From Diacronema lutheri (lineage: Eukaryota; Haptophyta; Pavlovophyceae; Pavlovales; Pavlovaceae): 64,000 nt of DNA. Every line of letters starts with the position of its first letter. Within the stretch, counting starts at the first letter, position 1. A program made the position numbers and the translations under genes. Under the pieces are notes generated by a model that made no database searches, was not told where the DNA came from, and saw nothing but the letters and a program-made list of their open reading frames with translations. This document shows positions 1 to 10,942 of this stretch, piece after piece. The DNA lies in contig JAGTXO010000004.1 in NCBI GenBank assembly GCA_019448385.1, forward strand, positions 248,001-312,000, read 5' to 3'.

Positions 1-1001
1 CGAGCACGGTGGCGCTGATGACGGGCACGCCGAGCTTTGCGCTGAGGTCCTGCGCGCTCACCATCGCACAAACTGATTCCACACCTTGCGCACTTGGCAC
101 AAAAATGGTCGTGCGCACGCGCAGAGACTCGACGCGCTCCGCCTGCAACGCGCGGCGGCCGGCCGGCCGCACGGCGCGGCCGAGGAGCGCGCGTCGCGAC
201 GCCGGCTCGGGCAGCACAAAGCGCACGACAAAATGAGCGGGCACGCCAAGCAGGCCAACAACGCCCGCGAGCATTGATGCCTCGTCGTCCGAGTCCCACT
301 CGGCGCGTGAAAGGCCGAGAGTCCACTGAACGACAATCAAGGAGCCAGGCGGGGGCGGCGGGCTCGGCGGAGGGCGCGGCGGCATCGGCGGAGACGGCGG
401 TGGCGGCGGCGACGGCGGCGGGCTCGGCGGCGGCGGGCTGGGCGGCGAGCTGGGCGGCGGGCTGGGCGGCGAGTTCGGCGGCGGCGGGCTCGGCGGCGGC
501 AGCGAGCTTGGCACAGGTGGGCTCGGTGGCGGGCTCGGCGGCGGGCTCGGTGGCGGGCTCGGCGGCGGGCTCGGCGGCGGCAGCGGGCTCGGCGGCGGCA
601 GCGGGCTCGGCGACGGGCTCGGCGGTGGTAGCGGGCTTGGCGGCGGGCTCGGCGGCGGGCTCGGCGGTGACAGCAGACTCGGTGGCGGGCTCGGCGGCGG
701 CAGCGGGCTCGGCGGCGGGCTCGGCGGTGGCTGAGGGCTCGGCGGCGGGCTCGGCGGCGGGCTCGGCGGTGGCAGCGGGCTCGGTGGCGGGCTCGGCGGC
801 GGCAGTAAGCTCGGCTGCAGGCTCGGCGGCGGGCTCGGCGGTGGTAGCGGGCTCGGCGGCGGGCTCGGCGGTGGTAGCGGGTTCGGCGGCGGGCTCGGCG
901 GTGGTAGCGGGCTCGGCGGCGGGCTCGGTGGCAGGCTCGGCGGCGACTGCAGGCTCGGCGGCGGGCTCGGCGGCGGGCTCGGCGGCGGCAGCGAGCTCGG
1001 T

Positions 1002-1038
<37 letters not shown>

Positions 1039-1811
1039 TCGGCGGTGGCTGAGGGCTCGGCGGCGGGCTTGGCGGCGGGCTCGGCGGTGGCAGCGGGCTC
1101 GGCGGCGGGCTCGGTGGCGGGCTCGGCGGCGGCTGCAGGCTCGGCGGCGGGCTCGGCAGCGGCTGCGGGCTTGGTGGCGGGCTTGGTGGCGGCAGCGGGC
1201 TCGGCGGCGGGCTCGGCGGCGGTTGAGGGCTCGGCGGCGGGCTCGGCGGCGGGCTCGGCGGTGGGCTCGGCGGTGGCTGAGGGCTCGGCGGCGGGCTCGG
1301 CGGTGGCTGAGGGCTCGGCGGCGGGCTCGGCGGCGGGCTCGGCGGTGGTAGCGGGCTCGGCGGCGGGCTTGGCGGCGGGCTCGGCGGTGGGCTCGGCGGT
1401 GGCAGCGGGCTTGGCGGCGGGCTCGGCGGTGGCTGAGGGCTCGGCGGCGGGCTCGGCGGCGGGCTCGGCGGTGGTAGCGGGCTCGGCGGCGGGCTCGGTG
1501 GCGGCTGAGGGCTCGGCGGCGGGTTCGGCGGCGGCTGAGGGCTCGGCGGCGGCAGCGGGCTCGGCTGCAGGCTCGGCGGCGGGCTCGGCGGTGGTAGCGG
1601 GCTCGGCGGCGGGCTCGGCGGCGGCTGAGGGCTCGGCGGCGGGCTCGGCGGCGGGCTCGGCGGCGGCAGCGAGATCGGTGGCGGGCTCGGCGGTGGTAGC
1701 GGGTTCGGCGGCGGGCTCGGCGGTGGTGGCGGGCTCGGCGGCGGGCTCGGTAGCGGGCTCGGCGGCGACTGCAGGCTCGGCGGCGGGCTCGGCGGCGGCA
1801 GCGGGCTCGGT

Positions 1812-1848
<37 letters not shown>

Positions 1849-2489
1849 TCGGCGGTGGCTGAGGGCTTGGCGGCGGGCTCGGCGGCGGCAGCGAGATCGG
1901 TGGCGGGCTCGGCGGTGGTAGCGGGCTCGGCGGCGGGCTCGGCGGCGGCTGAGGGCTCGGCGGCGGGCTCGGCGGCGGCAGCGGGCTCGGCGGCGGGCTC
2001 GGTGGCGGCTGAGGGCTCGGCGGCGGGCTCGGCGGTGGCAGCGGGCTCGGCGGCGGGCTCGGTGGCGGCTGAGGGCTCGGCGGCGGGCTCGGCGGTGGCT
2101 GCAGGCTCGGCGGCGGGCTCGGCGGTGGCTGAGGGCTCGGCGGAGGGCTCGGCGGCGGCTGAGGGCTCGGCGGCAGGCTCGGCAGCGGCAGCGGGCTCGG
2201 CTGCAGGTTCGGCGGCGGGCTCGGCGGTGGTAGCGGGCTCGGCGGCGGGCTCGGCGGCGGCTGAGGGCTCGGCGGCGGGCTCGGCGGCGGGCTCGGCGGC
2301 GGCTGAGGGCTCGGCGGCGGGCTCGGCGGCGGCAGCGGGCTCGGCGGCGAGCTCGGCGGCGGCAGTAAGCTCGGCTGCAGGCTCGGCGGCGGGCTCGGCG
2401 GTGGTAGCGGGCTCGGCGGCGGGCTCGGTGGCGGGCTCGGCGGCGACTGCAGGCTCGGCGGCGGGCTCGGCGGCGGCAGCGGGCTCGGT

Positions 2490-2526
<37 letters not shown>

Positions 2527-5500
2527 TCGGCGGTGGTAGCGGGCTCGGCGGCGGGCTCGGTGGCGGGCTCGGCGGTGGCAGCGGGCTCGGCGGCGGGCTC
2601 GGCGGTGGCTGAGGGCTCGGCGGCGGGCTCGGCGGTGGCTGAGGGCTCGGCGGCGGGCTCGGTGGCGGGCTCGGCGGTGGTAGCGGGCTCGGCGGCGGGC
2701 TTGACGGCGGCTGAGGGCTCGGCGGCGGGCTCGGCGGTGGCAGCGGGCTCGGCGGCGGGCTCGGCGGCGGGCTCGGCGGCGGCAGCGAGATCGGTGGCGG
2801 GCTCGGCGGTGGTAGCGGGCTCGGCGGCGGGCTCGGCGATGGCTGAGGGCTCGGCGGCGGGCTCGGCGGCGGGCTCGGCGGCGGCTGCAAGCTCGGCGGC
2901 GGGCTCGGCGGCGGCAGCGAGCTCGGCGGCGGGGTCGGCGGCGGGCTCGGCGGTGGCTGCAGGCTCGGCGGCGGGCTCGGCGGTGGTAGCGGGCTCGGCG
3001 GCGGGCTCGGCGGCGGCTGAGGGCTCGGCGGCGGGCTTGGCGGCGGCAGCGGGCTCGGCGGCGGGCTCGGCGGCGGCAGCGAGATCGGTGGCGGGCTCGG
3101 CGGTGGTAGCGGGCTCGGCGGCGGGCTCGGCGATGGCTGAGGGCTCGGCGGCGGGCTCGGCGGCGGGCTCAGCGGCGGCTGCAAGCTCGGCGGCGGGCTC
3201 GGCGGCGGCAGCGAGCTCGGCGGCGGGCTCGGCGGCGGGCTCGGCGGTGGCTGCAGGCTCGGCGGCGGGCTCGGCGGCGGCAGCGAGATTGGTGGCGGGC
3301 TCGGCGGTGGTAGCGGGCTCGGCGGCGGGCTCGGCGGCGGCAGCGAGATCGGTGGCGGGCTCGGCGGTGGTAGCGGGCTCGGCGGCGGGCTCGGCGGCGG
3401 CTGAGGGCTCGGCGGCGGGCTTGGCGGCGGCAGCGGGCTCGGCGGCGGGCTCGGCGGTGGTAGCAGACTCGGTGGCGGGCTCGGCGGCGGGCTCGGCGGC
3501 GGGCTCGGCGGCGGCAGCGGGCTCGGCGGCGGGCTCGGCGGCGGGCTCGGCGGCGGCAGCGAGATTGGTGGCGGGCTCGGCGGTGGTAGCGGGCTCGGCG
3601 GCGGGCTCGGCGGCGGCAGCGAGATCGGTGGCGGGCTCGGCGGTGGTAGCGGGCTCGGCGGCGGGCTCGGCGGCGGCTGAGGGCTCGGCGGCGGGCTTGG
3701 CGGCGGCAGCGGGCTCGGCGGCGGGCTCGGCGGTGGTAGCAGACTCGGTGGCGGGCTCGGCGGCGGGCTCGGCGGCGGGCTCGGCGGCGGCAGCGGGCTC
3801 GGCGGCGGGCTCGGCGGTGGGCTCGGCGGCGGCTGAGGGCTCGGCGGCGGGCTTGGCGTCGGCAGCGGGCTCGGCGGCGGGCCCGGCGGCGGGCTCGGCG
3901 GCGGCTGCAGGCTCGGCGGCGGGCTCGGCGGCGGCTGAGGGCTCGGCGGCGGGCTCGGCGGTGGTAGCGGGCTCGGCGGCGGGCTCGGTGGCGGGCTCGG
4001 CGGTGGCAGCGGGCTCGGCGGCGGGCTCGGCGGTGGCTGAGGGCTCGGCGGCGGGCTCGGCGGTGGCTGAGGGCTCGGCGGCGGGCTCGGTGGCGGGCTC
4101 GGCGGTGGTAGCGGGCTCGGCGGCGGGCTTGACGGCGGCTGAGGGCTCGGCGGCGGGCTCGGCGGCGGGCTCGGCGGCGGCAGCGAGCTCGGCGGCGGGC
4201 TCGGCGGCGGGCTCGGCGGTGGCTGCAGGCTCGGCGGCGGGCTCGGCGGTGGTAGCGGGCTCGGCGGCGGGCTCGGCGGCGGCTGAGGGCTCGGCGGCGG
4301 GCTCGGCGGTGGCTGCAGGCTCGGCGGCGGGCTCGGCGGTGGCTGAGGGCTCGGCGGAGGGCTCGGCGGTGGCAGCGGGCTCGGCGGCGGGCTCGGCGGC
4401 GGGCTCGGCGGCGGCTGCAGGCTCGGCGGCGGGCTCGGCGGCGGCTGAGGGCTCGGCGGCGGGCTCGGCGGTGGCTGCAGGCTCGGCGGCGGGCTCGGCG
4501 GTGGCTGAGGGCTCGGCGGCGGGCTCGGCGGTGGGCTCGGCGGCGGCTGAGGGCTCGGCGGCGGGCTTGGCGTCGGCAGCGGGCTCGGCGGCGGGCCCGG
4601 CGGCGGGCTCGGCGGCGGGCTCGGCGGCGGTAGCGGACTCGCTGGCGGGCTCGGCGGCGGGCTCGGCGGCGGGCTCGGCGGCGGCAGCGGGCTCGGCAGC
4701 GGGCTCGGCGGCGGGCTCGGCGGCGGCATGGGCGGCGGCGGGCCCGATGGGGGTGGGCTCGGCGGTGGGCTCGGCCTCGGCCTGGGCGGCGGCAGGCTCG
4801 GCGGAGGCTTTGGCGGTGGCGGGCTCGGCGGCGGCGTGCGCGGTGGCGTACTCGGTGGAGGCTTGCGCGGTGGCGTACTTGGCGGAGGCCTTGGCGGCGG
4901 CGGAGTCGGCGGTGGCGTGTGCGGCGGCGGGTTTGGAGGAGGCTTCGGCGGCGGCGGGCTCGGCGGAGGGCGTGGGGGCGGCGGGCTCGGCGGCGGCCAG
5001 GGCGACGGTGGACTCGGCGGAGGTTTCGGCGGCGGCGGGCTCGGCTCGGCGCACTCGACGTCGTCTTCGCCCTCATTCTCGAGAGAGATCCAGTACCACT
5101 TGCCCGAGACTGCGAGCGGGGGATCCGACGCGCGGTGAGGCGGTGCGGCACGGTGCAGCGCGCGTCTTTGCCTGCCTGAGCGTGCAGAGACTTTCGTCAT
5201 CTAAGCAAAGCGTTTGCTTGCCGTATCGCGCTCCGCCGCTCCCGCATTGCATGCGCGCGCGTACCCTTCCTGTGGAAGCGGATGAAGATGCGGTGACGAA
5301 CGCGCAGCCCGACCAGGCCGCACGCGTAGCCCGAGCAACGGTGATGCGTTTGCCATGCAGCACCGTTGCCTGAAAAGCACGTGCCCATCCACTCCCATCC
5401 GCGCCCGCGCCAGAGGAGGTAGCCGACGTACTTGACGTCGCTCGGGTGCATGCCGAGCTGGTCAAAGAGCGTCTCGTCCGTGTCGAAGACGAGATCGGAG

Positions 5501-5649
5501 CACTCGTCCTCCCAGTGCATGCGTGAGTGCGGCCAGTTGGGCATGGGCCAGCGCTTGCTCGCCGCGGGCGTGGGCACGAGCGCGGCCATGAGGGCCGCGA
5601 ACACGAGCCTCGGCGCGCCCATCGCGACGTGCCGCCAGCCCTTCCTCAA
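1..5649 (-). CDS. Giant secreted Pro/Ser-repeat (PPSP) glycoprotein, 3' end outside window
   Basis: This gene has two exons and runs off the left edge. Exon 1 (5649-5265) begins with a hydrophobic signal peptide (MGAPRLVFAALMAALVP after a short leader) and continues into a Cys/Trp-containing domain. The intron donor is GTACGCGCGC at 5264 and the acceptor is CGCAG ending at 5110; both junctions are phase 1. Exon 2 (5109 to 1 and beyond) starts with VSGKWYWISLENEGEDD and enters about 1,570 residues of PPSP, PPPSP and PPSPQ repeats. After the repeats the same frame gives a non-repetitive domain (roughly positions 345 to 1) whose tail, RTTIFVPSAQGVESVCAMVS, resembles repeated extracellular domains of algal secreted proteins. 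I saw no stop in the PPSP frame. Such repeats are typical of hydroxyproline-rich cell-wall or scale proteins (pherophorin-like). The function is inferred and no family is confirmed. Confidence 0.72.
360..5060. repeat. 12-bp GC-rich minisatellite coding for PPSP units
   Basis: About 4.7 kb consists of a 12-bp unit (GGCGGCGGGCTC) with single-base variants and higher-order blocks that recur several times. The length of every block is a multiple of three, so all reading frames stay in register. The minus-strand frame reads PPSP. The other frames read AGSA/AEGS on the plus strand and RRRA on the minus strand, and they are also open for kilobases. Confidence 0.9.
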
Positions 5650-5753
5650 ACTTTTCCCCCTTTCTTCTTCGTGGAAACTACCTTATTAATATTACTGAGT
5701 CATAAGAAAGGGGTAAAGATGAAGTTTCATCCTCTCTGACAGTGGCTTGCTGT

Positions 5754-8502
5754 TCACGCACTGTCTCCGCGCCCGGCCGCGCCGCCGAGCCTAGCGAGCT
5801 GCTCCTCGAGACTCTCGACGGCGCGCGTGAGGTCGGCAAGGTAGGCCTCGGGCTTGGCTAAAAAGGCCTTGTGCGCCGCCTCGTGCTGACGCCATTCCTT
5901 CTCGCAGCTCTGCGCCGCGCGAGGCCCAGCGGCGGCGCAGGGTGCAGGGCGCGCGGCGGCGGCGGCGGCGGCGGTAGTCAGACGACGACCTTGGGCGCGG
6001 TGAAAGCGCGGCGCGGCGCGGCAAACCTTGCGCGCCGAATTGGAAAGCTCCTTCCCCTCCGCATCGAGCGTCGGCAGGCCTTCCTCCGAGAAGGCCGAGA
6101 ACTTGCCCGCGTACTTGTCCGACCGGAAGAGCAACGCGGGCGGCACCGCCGCAAGCCGCGCCTTCTCAAGCTCCTGCGCGGCGAGCGGCGGGCAAGGCGC
6201 GCGCGCGCGCCGCGGGTGCGACGTACGCGCGCAGCCGGCGCGCGGTCGGCGCAGTGCGCCGCGCGGCGAGGCGGTAATATAGCCGAACGCTCCAGACACC
6301 TCCCCTTACCCCCCCCCCCCCCCCCCCACCCCCCCTTGAGGCCGGCGCGTGCACCTTCTTCTTGGTCGGCAGCGCCTGCGCAAGACTCGCGCGCTCCTTG
6401 TCGCGCTGCCGTTCGCGCCGCTCGTCGAGCTCGCGTGCGAGCGCCTCGGGCTCGTCAAGCCTCCAGCTCGAGTTCGCCTCGCCGCCCGTCGGATCCTCGA
6501 CGCGCACGCCGAGCGCAACGAGCGCATCGTCGCGCACGCCGTCGCACAGCGCGAGCAACGCGCCATCCTTGCTCGCCTTGGCGTGCGCACGCAGCTGATC
6601 GCGCAGCTTGACGATGGCGTCCGCGTACGGCGTCACATGCGCCTCGCGCGAGCCGCCACCGCCCTCGTCTCCTCCCGCGAGGGGCAGGCCAAATTCATCC
6701 TGCTCAGCGACGCCGAGCACGCGCAGCGTGCGCGTCACGGCGACCGCCGCGTCCGAGCATACGAGCGCGCCGCTCTGCGGCTCCTTGGCCGTCGCGCGCA
6801 CGTGCTCGCCCACGTCGGCGCACAGCGCGAGGATGTGCGCCATGAGCTGCGGTGTGTTGAAGTTGTCGAGCAGCGCCTCGCGCGCGCGCCGCCGGAAGGC
6901 GGCCACCTTGCCGGCGAGCGCGCGCTCGGCCGGCGTGGGCGCGGTCGGGCGGCCGAGCCACGCGTCGCGGCGCAGCGCCTTGACCACGCCGAAAAAGTCG
7001 CGCAGCTTGCGCTCGGTGGCGCGCGCCTCCCCGATCGTCTGGTCCGAGTACTGCATCGGCTTGTCCCATGGCTGCAGCAAGAACATGAGCCGGATCTGTC
7101 GCGCGGAGTGCGCGCCGAGCGCCTGCTTGATTGTCACAAAATTCTTGAGCGACTTTGACATCTTGAGCCCCTTGATATGCAAGTGGCCCGCGTGCCAAAA
7201 ATAGTTCACCCACTGCGCGCAGCCGTGGTACGCCTCTGATTGGGCAAGCTCGTTGTCGTGGTGCGGAAACTTGAGGTCGGCGCCGCCGGCATGCACGTCC
7301 ATGTTCTTGCCAAACGTGGCCGAGCCCATCACCGAGCACTCGATGTGCCAGCCCGGCCGCCCGCCGCCCCATGGCGACGGCCACGATGGTTCCCCCGGCC
7401 TGCTCGCCTTCCAGAGCGCAAAGTCGTTGCGCGAGCGCTTCTCGCTCGAGCAGCCGCCGAGCGCGCCCTCGCCCTCGCTCATCTGCGCGTCCGTCGTCTC
7501 CGCGTCCGCGCCCGCGGGCATCAGCTTCCTGTAGTCGTGCCCCGCGCCGCGCAAGCAGCCAATGTCCATGTAGACCGAGCCGTTCGATTCATACGCAAGG
7601 CCCTTTGCGATGATCGATTCGATGAACGCGACCGTCTCTGGCACGTACTCAGTGACGCGCGTGAGGATAGTGGGCGGGCGCACGCCGAGCGCGGCCATGT
7701 CCTCGAAAAAGTCCGCCTCGTACCGCCGCGCGTGTTCCTCGAAGACTGCCTGGTCGCACACCGAATCTCCGAGCCGCGCGTCGAGCGCCTCGGCGAGCGG
7801 CTCGAGCGCCGAGTCGATGAGCGCGGCGGCGTCGGCGCCGGCGCGTGCAACGGCGATGCGCGCCTCGGTCTCGGCCCACTGCTCCAGCTTGAGCCGCTGC
7901 ACCTGCAGCAGCTCGAGCCGCTCGTCCGCCTCGATCGGCGACGCGCCCGCCGGCAGCGGCGCCTCGAGCTGCGCGAGCTTGGCGCGCAGCTTGGCGTCAA
8001 ATGCGGCGGCGGCGGCGTCGACGTCGGCACGCACGTCGGCGATTGGCCTGCCCTCGGCGCGGTAGTCGCGCACCAGCTTATTCCGCCGCGCGCGCAGGAT
8101 GATCTTGTCGTCAATGTCCGTCACGTTCATCTGGTATTCGACCTCGTACCCGAGCTCCTCCTCGAGCACGCGGCGCAGGATGTCGAAGGTGAGGTAGGCG
8201 CGCGCGTGACCCATGTGCGCAACATCGTAGACGGTCGGCCCGCACGTGTACCACCGCACGCGCCGCCCCTGCGCCGGCACGAAGAGCTCCTTGCTGCGCG
8301 TGAGCGAGTTGTGCACGCGCAGCCCGCTCACGTACGCGCCGCCGCCCGGCGCGGGCGGATGCCACGCGGGCTGGTCACCGCGGCGCACGGGCGGGCAGAA
8401 GTGGCACACGTCGTCGCCAGCGCCGTCGGCGGCGGACGCGCGCGCCTCGGCCGTGCCCGCGCGGACCCCGTACACAGCCGCGAGTTCCGCGGCGCTAAGC
8501 AT
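5754..8502 (-). CDS. CARS: Cysteinyl-tRNA synthetase (eukaryotic type)
   Basis: The enzyme charges tRNA-Cys with cysteine. There are three exons: 8502-6355, 6173-6027 and 5909-5754, giving 816 residues. The first exon carries the class Ia Rossmann signature RWYTCGPTVYDVAHMGHARA (the HIGH motif appears as HMGH), a PGWHIECSVM zinc-region motif, HAGGADLKFPHHDNE, and the KMSKS loop. The C-terminus has the eukaryotic sequence GLPTLDAEGKELS. Intron 1 starts GTGCACGCGC and holds a 19-base homopolymer run; intron 2 starts GTTTGCCGCG. The frame stays open upstream to 9318, but that part is antisense to the divergent neighbour, so I start at the ATG before LSAAELAAVYG. Cytosolic location is likely because no transit peptide is evident. 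Confidence 0.95.
6309..6335. repeat. Poly-C run inside intron 1 of the CysRS gene
   Basis: There are nineteen C, one A, then seven more C on the plus strand, which is a G-run in the transcript. The run lies wholly inside the intron, near its 5' end. Confidence 0.9.
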
Positions 8503-8619
8503 GGCGCCACGCGTTCCAAGCCCGCCCCAGATTTTTCGGCGGTGCGGCCTGCAGGAAAGCGGCGCGCATCGACCGGCCGGCGCGGCAGGGCGTGCGCGGC
8601 CCAGCTTGCGGCGCGCGCG
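8503..8619. promoter_or_regulatory. Probable bidirectional promoter, CysRS / type I membrane protein
   Basis: These 117 bp separate the start codons of two divergent genes, so both promoters and both 5' leaders must fit here or overlap the coding regions. No TATA-like element is visible. Confidence 0.5.
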
Positions 8620-9623
8620 ATGGGCTCGCGCGGGCACGGCGGCGGTGCAGCGCGCGTGCGTCCGAGCGCGCTGGCGCTCGGCCTCGCCCTCGCGCTCGCG
8701 CCGTCGCGCGCGCTGTACGACTGCCCGGCCGATAAGATCCAGGACGCGTACCGCATCTCGTCGAGCAAAAAGGACAAGCACTACGGGCACTGCTCGCAGG
8801 TGTGCCTGAGCCAGGGTTTGCGCGGCGTCGCGGCGAAGCACGGCGTGCATTACGGCAGCTCGTGCATCGCGCAGGGCTGCGAGGACTTTGTCGGCGAGGA
8901 CTCGAACGCGGGCCAGCACTTCTACATGTTCAAATGCCCCGATGCCGTCATTCGCGCGCAGCAGCCGTCGCCGTCGCCGCCGCCGTCGCCGTCGCCGCCG
9001 CGGCCGCCACCGTCGCCGCCTGCGCCGCGCTCGCCGCCGCCCAACCCCTCGCCGCCGCCCTACGTTGGCCCGCGCCCGCGCACAATGTACACGGTGCGGT
9101 ACACGGACATGGCGTGCGGCGAGCTCCTCGCCGCGCGCGTGCCCACGCTCGAGAGCTGCGCGATGATCGCGAAGCGGCACGGCAATCACTTCTTCAGCTA
9201 CAATCAGTGGTGGAAATTCTGCCTCGCGTGCGACGCCTCCGAGCTCGAGACGTGCGACGAACCCGTCGTCGATGTGATCGGCTGCCACTACCAGGTGCGC
9301 GCGCGCGCGCACACACATATGGGGCGCAGGCCAGCATTGGCGGCTGAAGTGCGCTCCGTGAGCGTCCGCGCGCGCCGCAGGTCGGCTTTGCCATCTACCA
9401 GCAGGCGTTTGGAGGCCCTTCCGCAGACCTCGCTCTCATCGGGCTGAGCGGGGCGCGAGCGGAGGCAAACGCGCTCTCCGCGACGCCGGCGCACGCGCGA
9501 GCCGCGCCGGCGCGCTCGGGGGTGCTGGCCGCGCTCGCCTTTGGCGTGCTGCCTACCGCCTTGGGCATCGTCGCGTGGCGCCACCAACGCGGGAGGGGGG
9601 AGAGCCGACGTGAAATGCTGTAG
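8620..9623 (+). CDS. Secreted/type I membrane protein with Pro-rich linker
   Basis: There are two exons (8620-9294 and 9381-9623), giving 305 residues. The protein begins with a signal peptide (ALALGLALALAPSRA). A Cys-rich domain follows (LYDCPADKIQDAYRIS, then several Cys spaced as in a small disulfide domain), then a linker of SPSPP/PPSPP repeats. A second Cys-containing domain has CAMIAKRHGNHFFSYNQWW, which resembles PAN/apple-like or WSC-like algal ectodomains. Exon 2 supplies a final hydrophobic helix (VLAALAFGVLPTALGIVAW) and a short basic tail. The intron is 86 bp, begins GTGCGCGCGCGC and ends CGCAG, phase 0. It is probably a plasma-membrane or surface protein; its ligand is unknown. 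It converges with the selenoprotein gene downstream. Confidence 0.8.
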
Positions 9624-9700
9624 CCTGTAGCCCTGTGCGTGATCACGCGAGTGTGACACAAGCCGGGCACTCTCAGGAGCGAATTCGGACTGTCCGCGGG

Positions 9701-9778
9701 GAGGCAGCGTTGAGATTCGGGGCCAGCCCGTCAGCCTGCGTGGGCGTCTTTGGGGCCGGCCCGTCATGCACGTGCCTC
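9701..9778 (-). promoter_or_regulatory. SECIS element in 3' UTR of the SelW-like gene
   Basis: Reading the minus strand, helix I pairs GAGGCACGT (from 9778) with ACG-C-TGCCTC (ending 9701). The 5' quartet strand ATGA lies at 9767-9764. Helix II is ten base pairs, GGGCCGGCCC (9762-9753) with GGGCTGGCCC (9729-9720), including one G-U pair. The 3' strand GA of the quartet is at 9718-9717. The apical loop opens with AAA at 9751-9749, twelve bases after ATGA, and holds a GCC/GGC mini-stem, so it looks like a type II SECIS. It starts about 30 bases after the stop codon. This hand fold was not computed. Confidence 0.82.
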
Positions 9779-9809
9779 GCCGTTCAATCGAATGTTCCAT
9801 GCGCACGGC

Positions 9810-10311
9810 CTAGAGCGCATCCTTGCTGGCCACAGGCGGCTCGGGAGCTGCGCCGTCGCCCGACGCGGCCTCGAGGTAAGCCGCGATCGCGTTGAGCACG
9901 CTTGCCTTCTCCTCAGCAGTGGTGCACCTACCCTGCTGCCGCGTGCGCTTGGAGTGGATCAGCTCCGGCTCGGCGCCGATGAGGCGCACCTCAAAGTTGC
10001 CCGTCGTGCCGGGATCGCGCAGTGGCTTGACTACCACAGCATCCCCAAAGCGGCCGGAAATCTCCGCTTTGAGGTTGTGGTAGTACGGGTCGTACCCTCA
10101 CCCGCTGCCGCGCAGGAGAGTGGCACGCGCAGCGGGTGCGCGCCGGGCGTGTCGCGGATTTGCCGCGACGTGCGGCGCAGCGCCAATGAGCGAGTTGCAA
10201 ATGGGAGACGAGAGCGCGTCAGCGCGCGGCGCGGAGGCGGCCGCGACTGACGCAGCGCGCGCACCCGCAGTACTGGACCGTGACCTGCGCTGTCGGCGTT
10301 GTCGTAGGCAT
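9810..10311 (-). CDS. SelW-like Rdx-family selenoprotein (CGGU redox motif)
   Basis: This is a small thioredoxin-like redox protein of the SelW/SelT/SelH (Rdx) family, 113 residues with selenocysteine. Exon 1 (10311-10265) encodes MPTTTPTAQVTVQYC plus two bases of the next Gly. The intron starts GTGCGCGCGC at 10264 and ends GGCAG at 10105. Exon 2 (10104-9810) continues GG-U-GYDPYYHNLKAEISG, giving C-G-G-U with in-frame TGA at 10100-10098. The rest (TTGNFEVRLIGAEPELIHSK, then a C-terminal helix) matches the family pattern of a beta-strand followed by xLIHSK. A well-formed SECIS follows the stop. Taken together, TGA as Sec is much better supported than TGA as stop. The likely role is glutathione/thiol redox biology; the exact partner is unknown. 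Confidence 0.85.
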
Positions 10312-10942
10312 CCCGATGCGCTTGCAGCCGGGCTTCGAGCACCTGCCAACGGTCGCCGACACAAGTCGCCGTACACGTCCAGAGACCTGAACCGATGCAG
10401 AAGTTTTTTCGGTTCAGTCGCAGAACCAAGAACAGTCAGTTGGCCACGGCCTCCGGCACACGTGACACGGCGTTCTCGCAGTGCTTCAATCCGAGGCCGG
10501 GCGCCAGGGCTGCGCGAGCTGCTCGCCCGCACGCGCGGCGAGAGTGGCGTGCGACTGCGATCCCGAGACGAGGAGATCGTCTGCGGCGGGCACCGCGTGC
10601 GGCACGGCCGCGCTCGGCAGGGCGGACGCGGCGCGGGCGCAGCGTCCGTGCGCACAGGCGAGCGAGAGGGTGTAGCCCGCGGTGGGGACGTGTGTGGAGC
10701 GCGTGCTGGCTTGCGCTCCACTGTGCGGCAGCGGTCGACTGTGGGGCGGCGGTCGACTGTGGGGCGGCGTTCGACTGTGGGGCGCGGCCCAATGTGCGTA
10801 TCGCCACTTGTGCAGCCGTCAGCAGGGGGCGCACGGCGCAGCACGGCGCCACGCCGGCCGGCCGGCCGAGCGCCGGCGCGAGCGTGTGCAAAGGGACTCA
10901 AAAGTATCAAAAGGAGCGCCTCCCTCGCCTGGCACCGGCTGC
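10312..10942. other. Gap between selenoprotein start and next 3' end
   Basis: I see no convincing gene in these 631 bases. Positions about 10730-10790 hold three imperfect copies of an 18-bp unit (CGGTCGACTGTGGGGCGG). The open frames here lack family signatures and read as arginine-rich shadows. The region probably contains the selenoprotein promoter and the 3' UTR of the gene ending at 10943. Confidence 0.5.

Noticed and set aside
3169-5151. Minus-strand RRRA-repeat frame of 660 codons
   Set aside because: It is another register of the same repeat and has no recognisable ends; exon 1 of the real gene does not splice into it in phase.
94-5373. 1,759-codon plus-strand frame reading AGSAAGS
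   Set aside because: It is the complement of the PPSP array, has no signal or non-repeat domain of its own, and its ends read as noise. The minus-strand gene explains the region.
7240-8619. Plus-strand frame antisense to CysRS
   Set aside because: It has no family signature; the real plus-strand protein starts at the signal peptide at 8620.
8503-9318. N-terminal extension of the CysRS frame
   Set aside because: It is antisense to the divergent membrane-protein exon and carries no domain or targeting signal.
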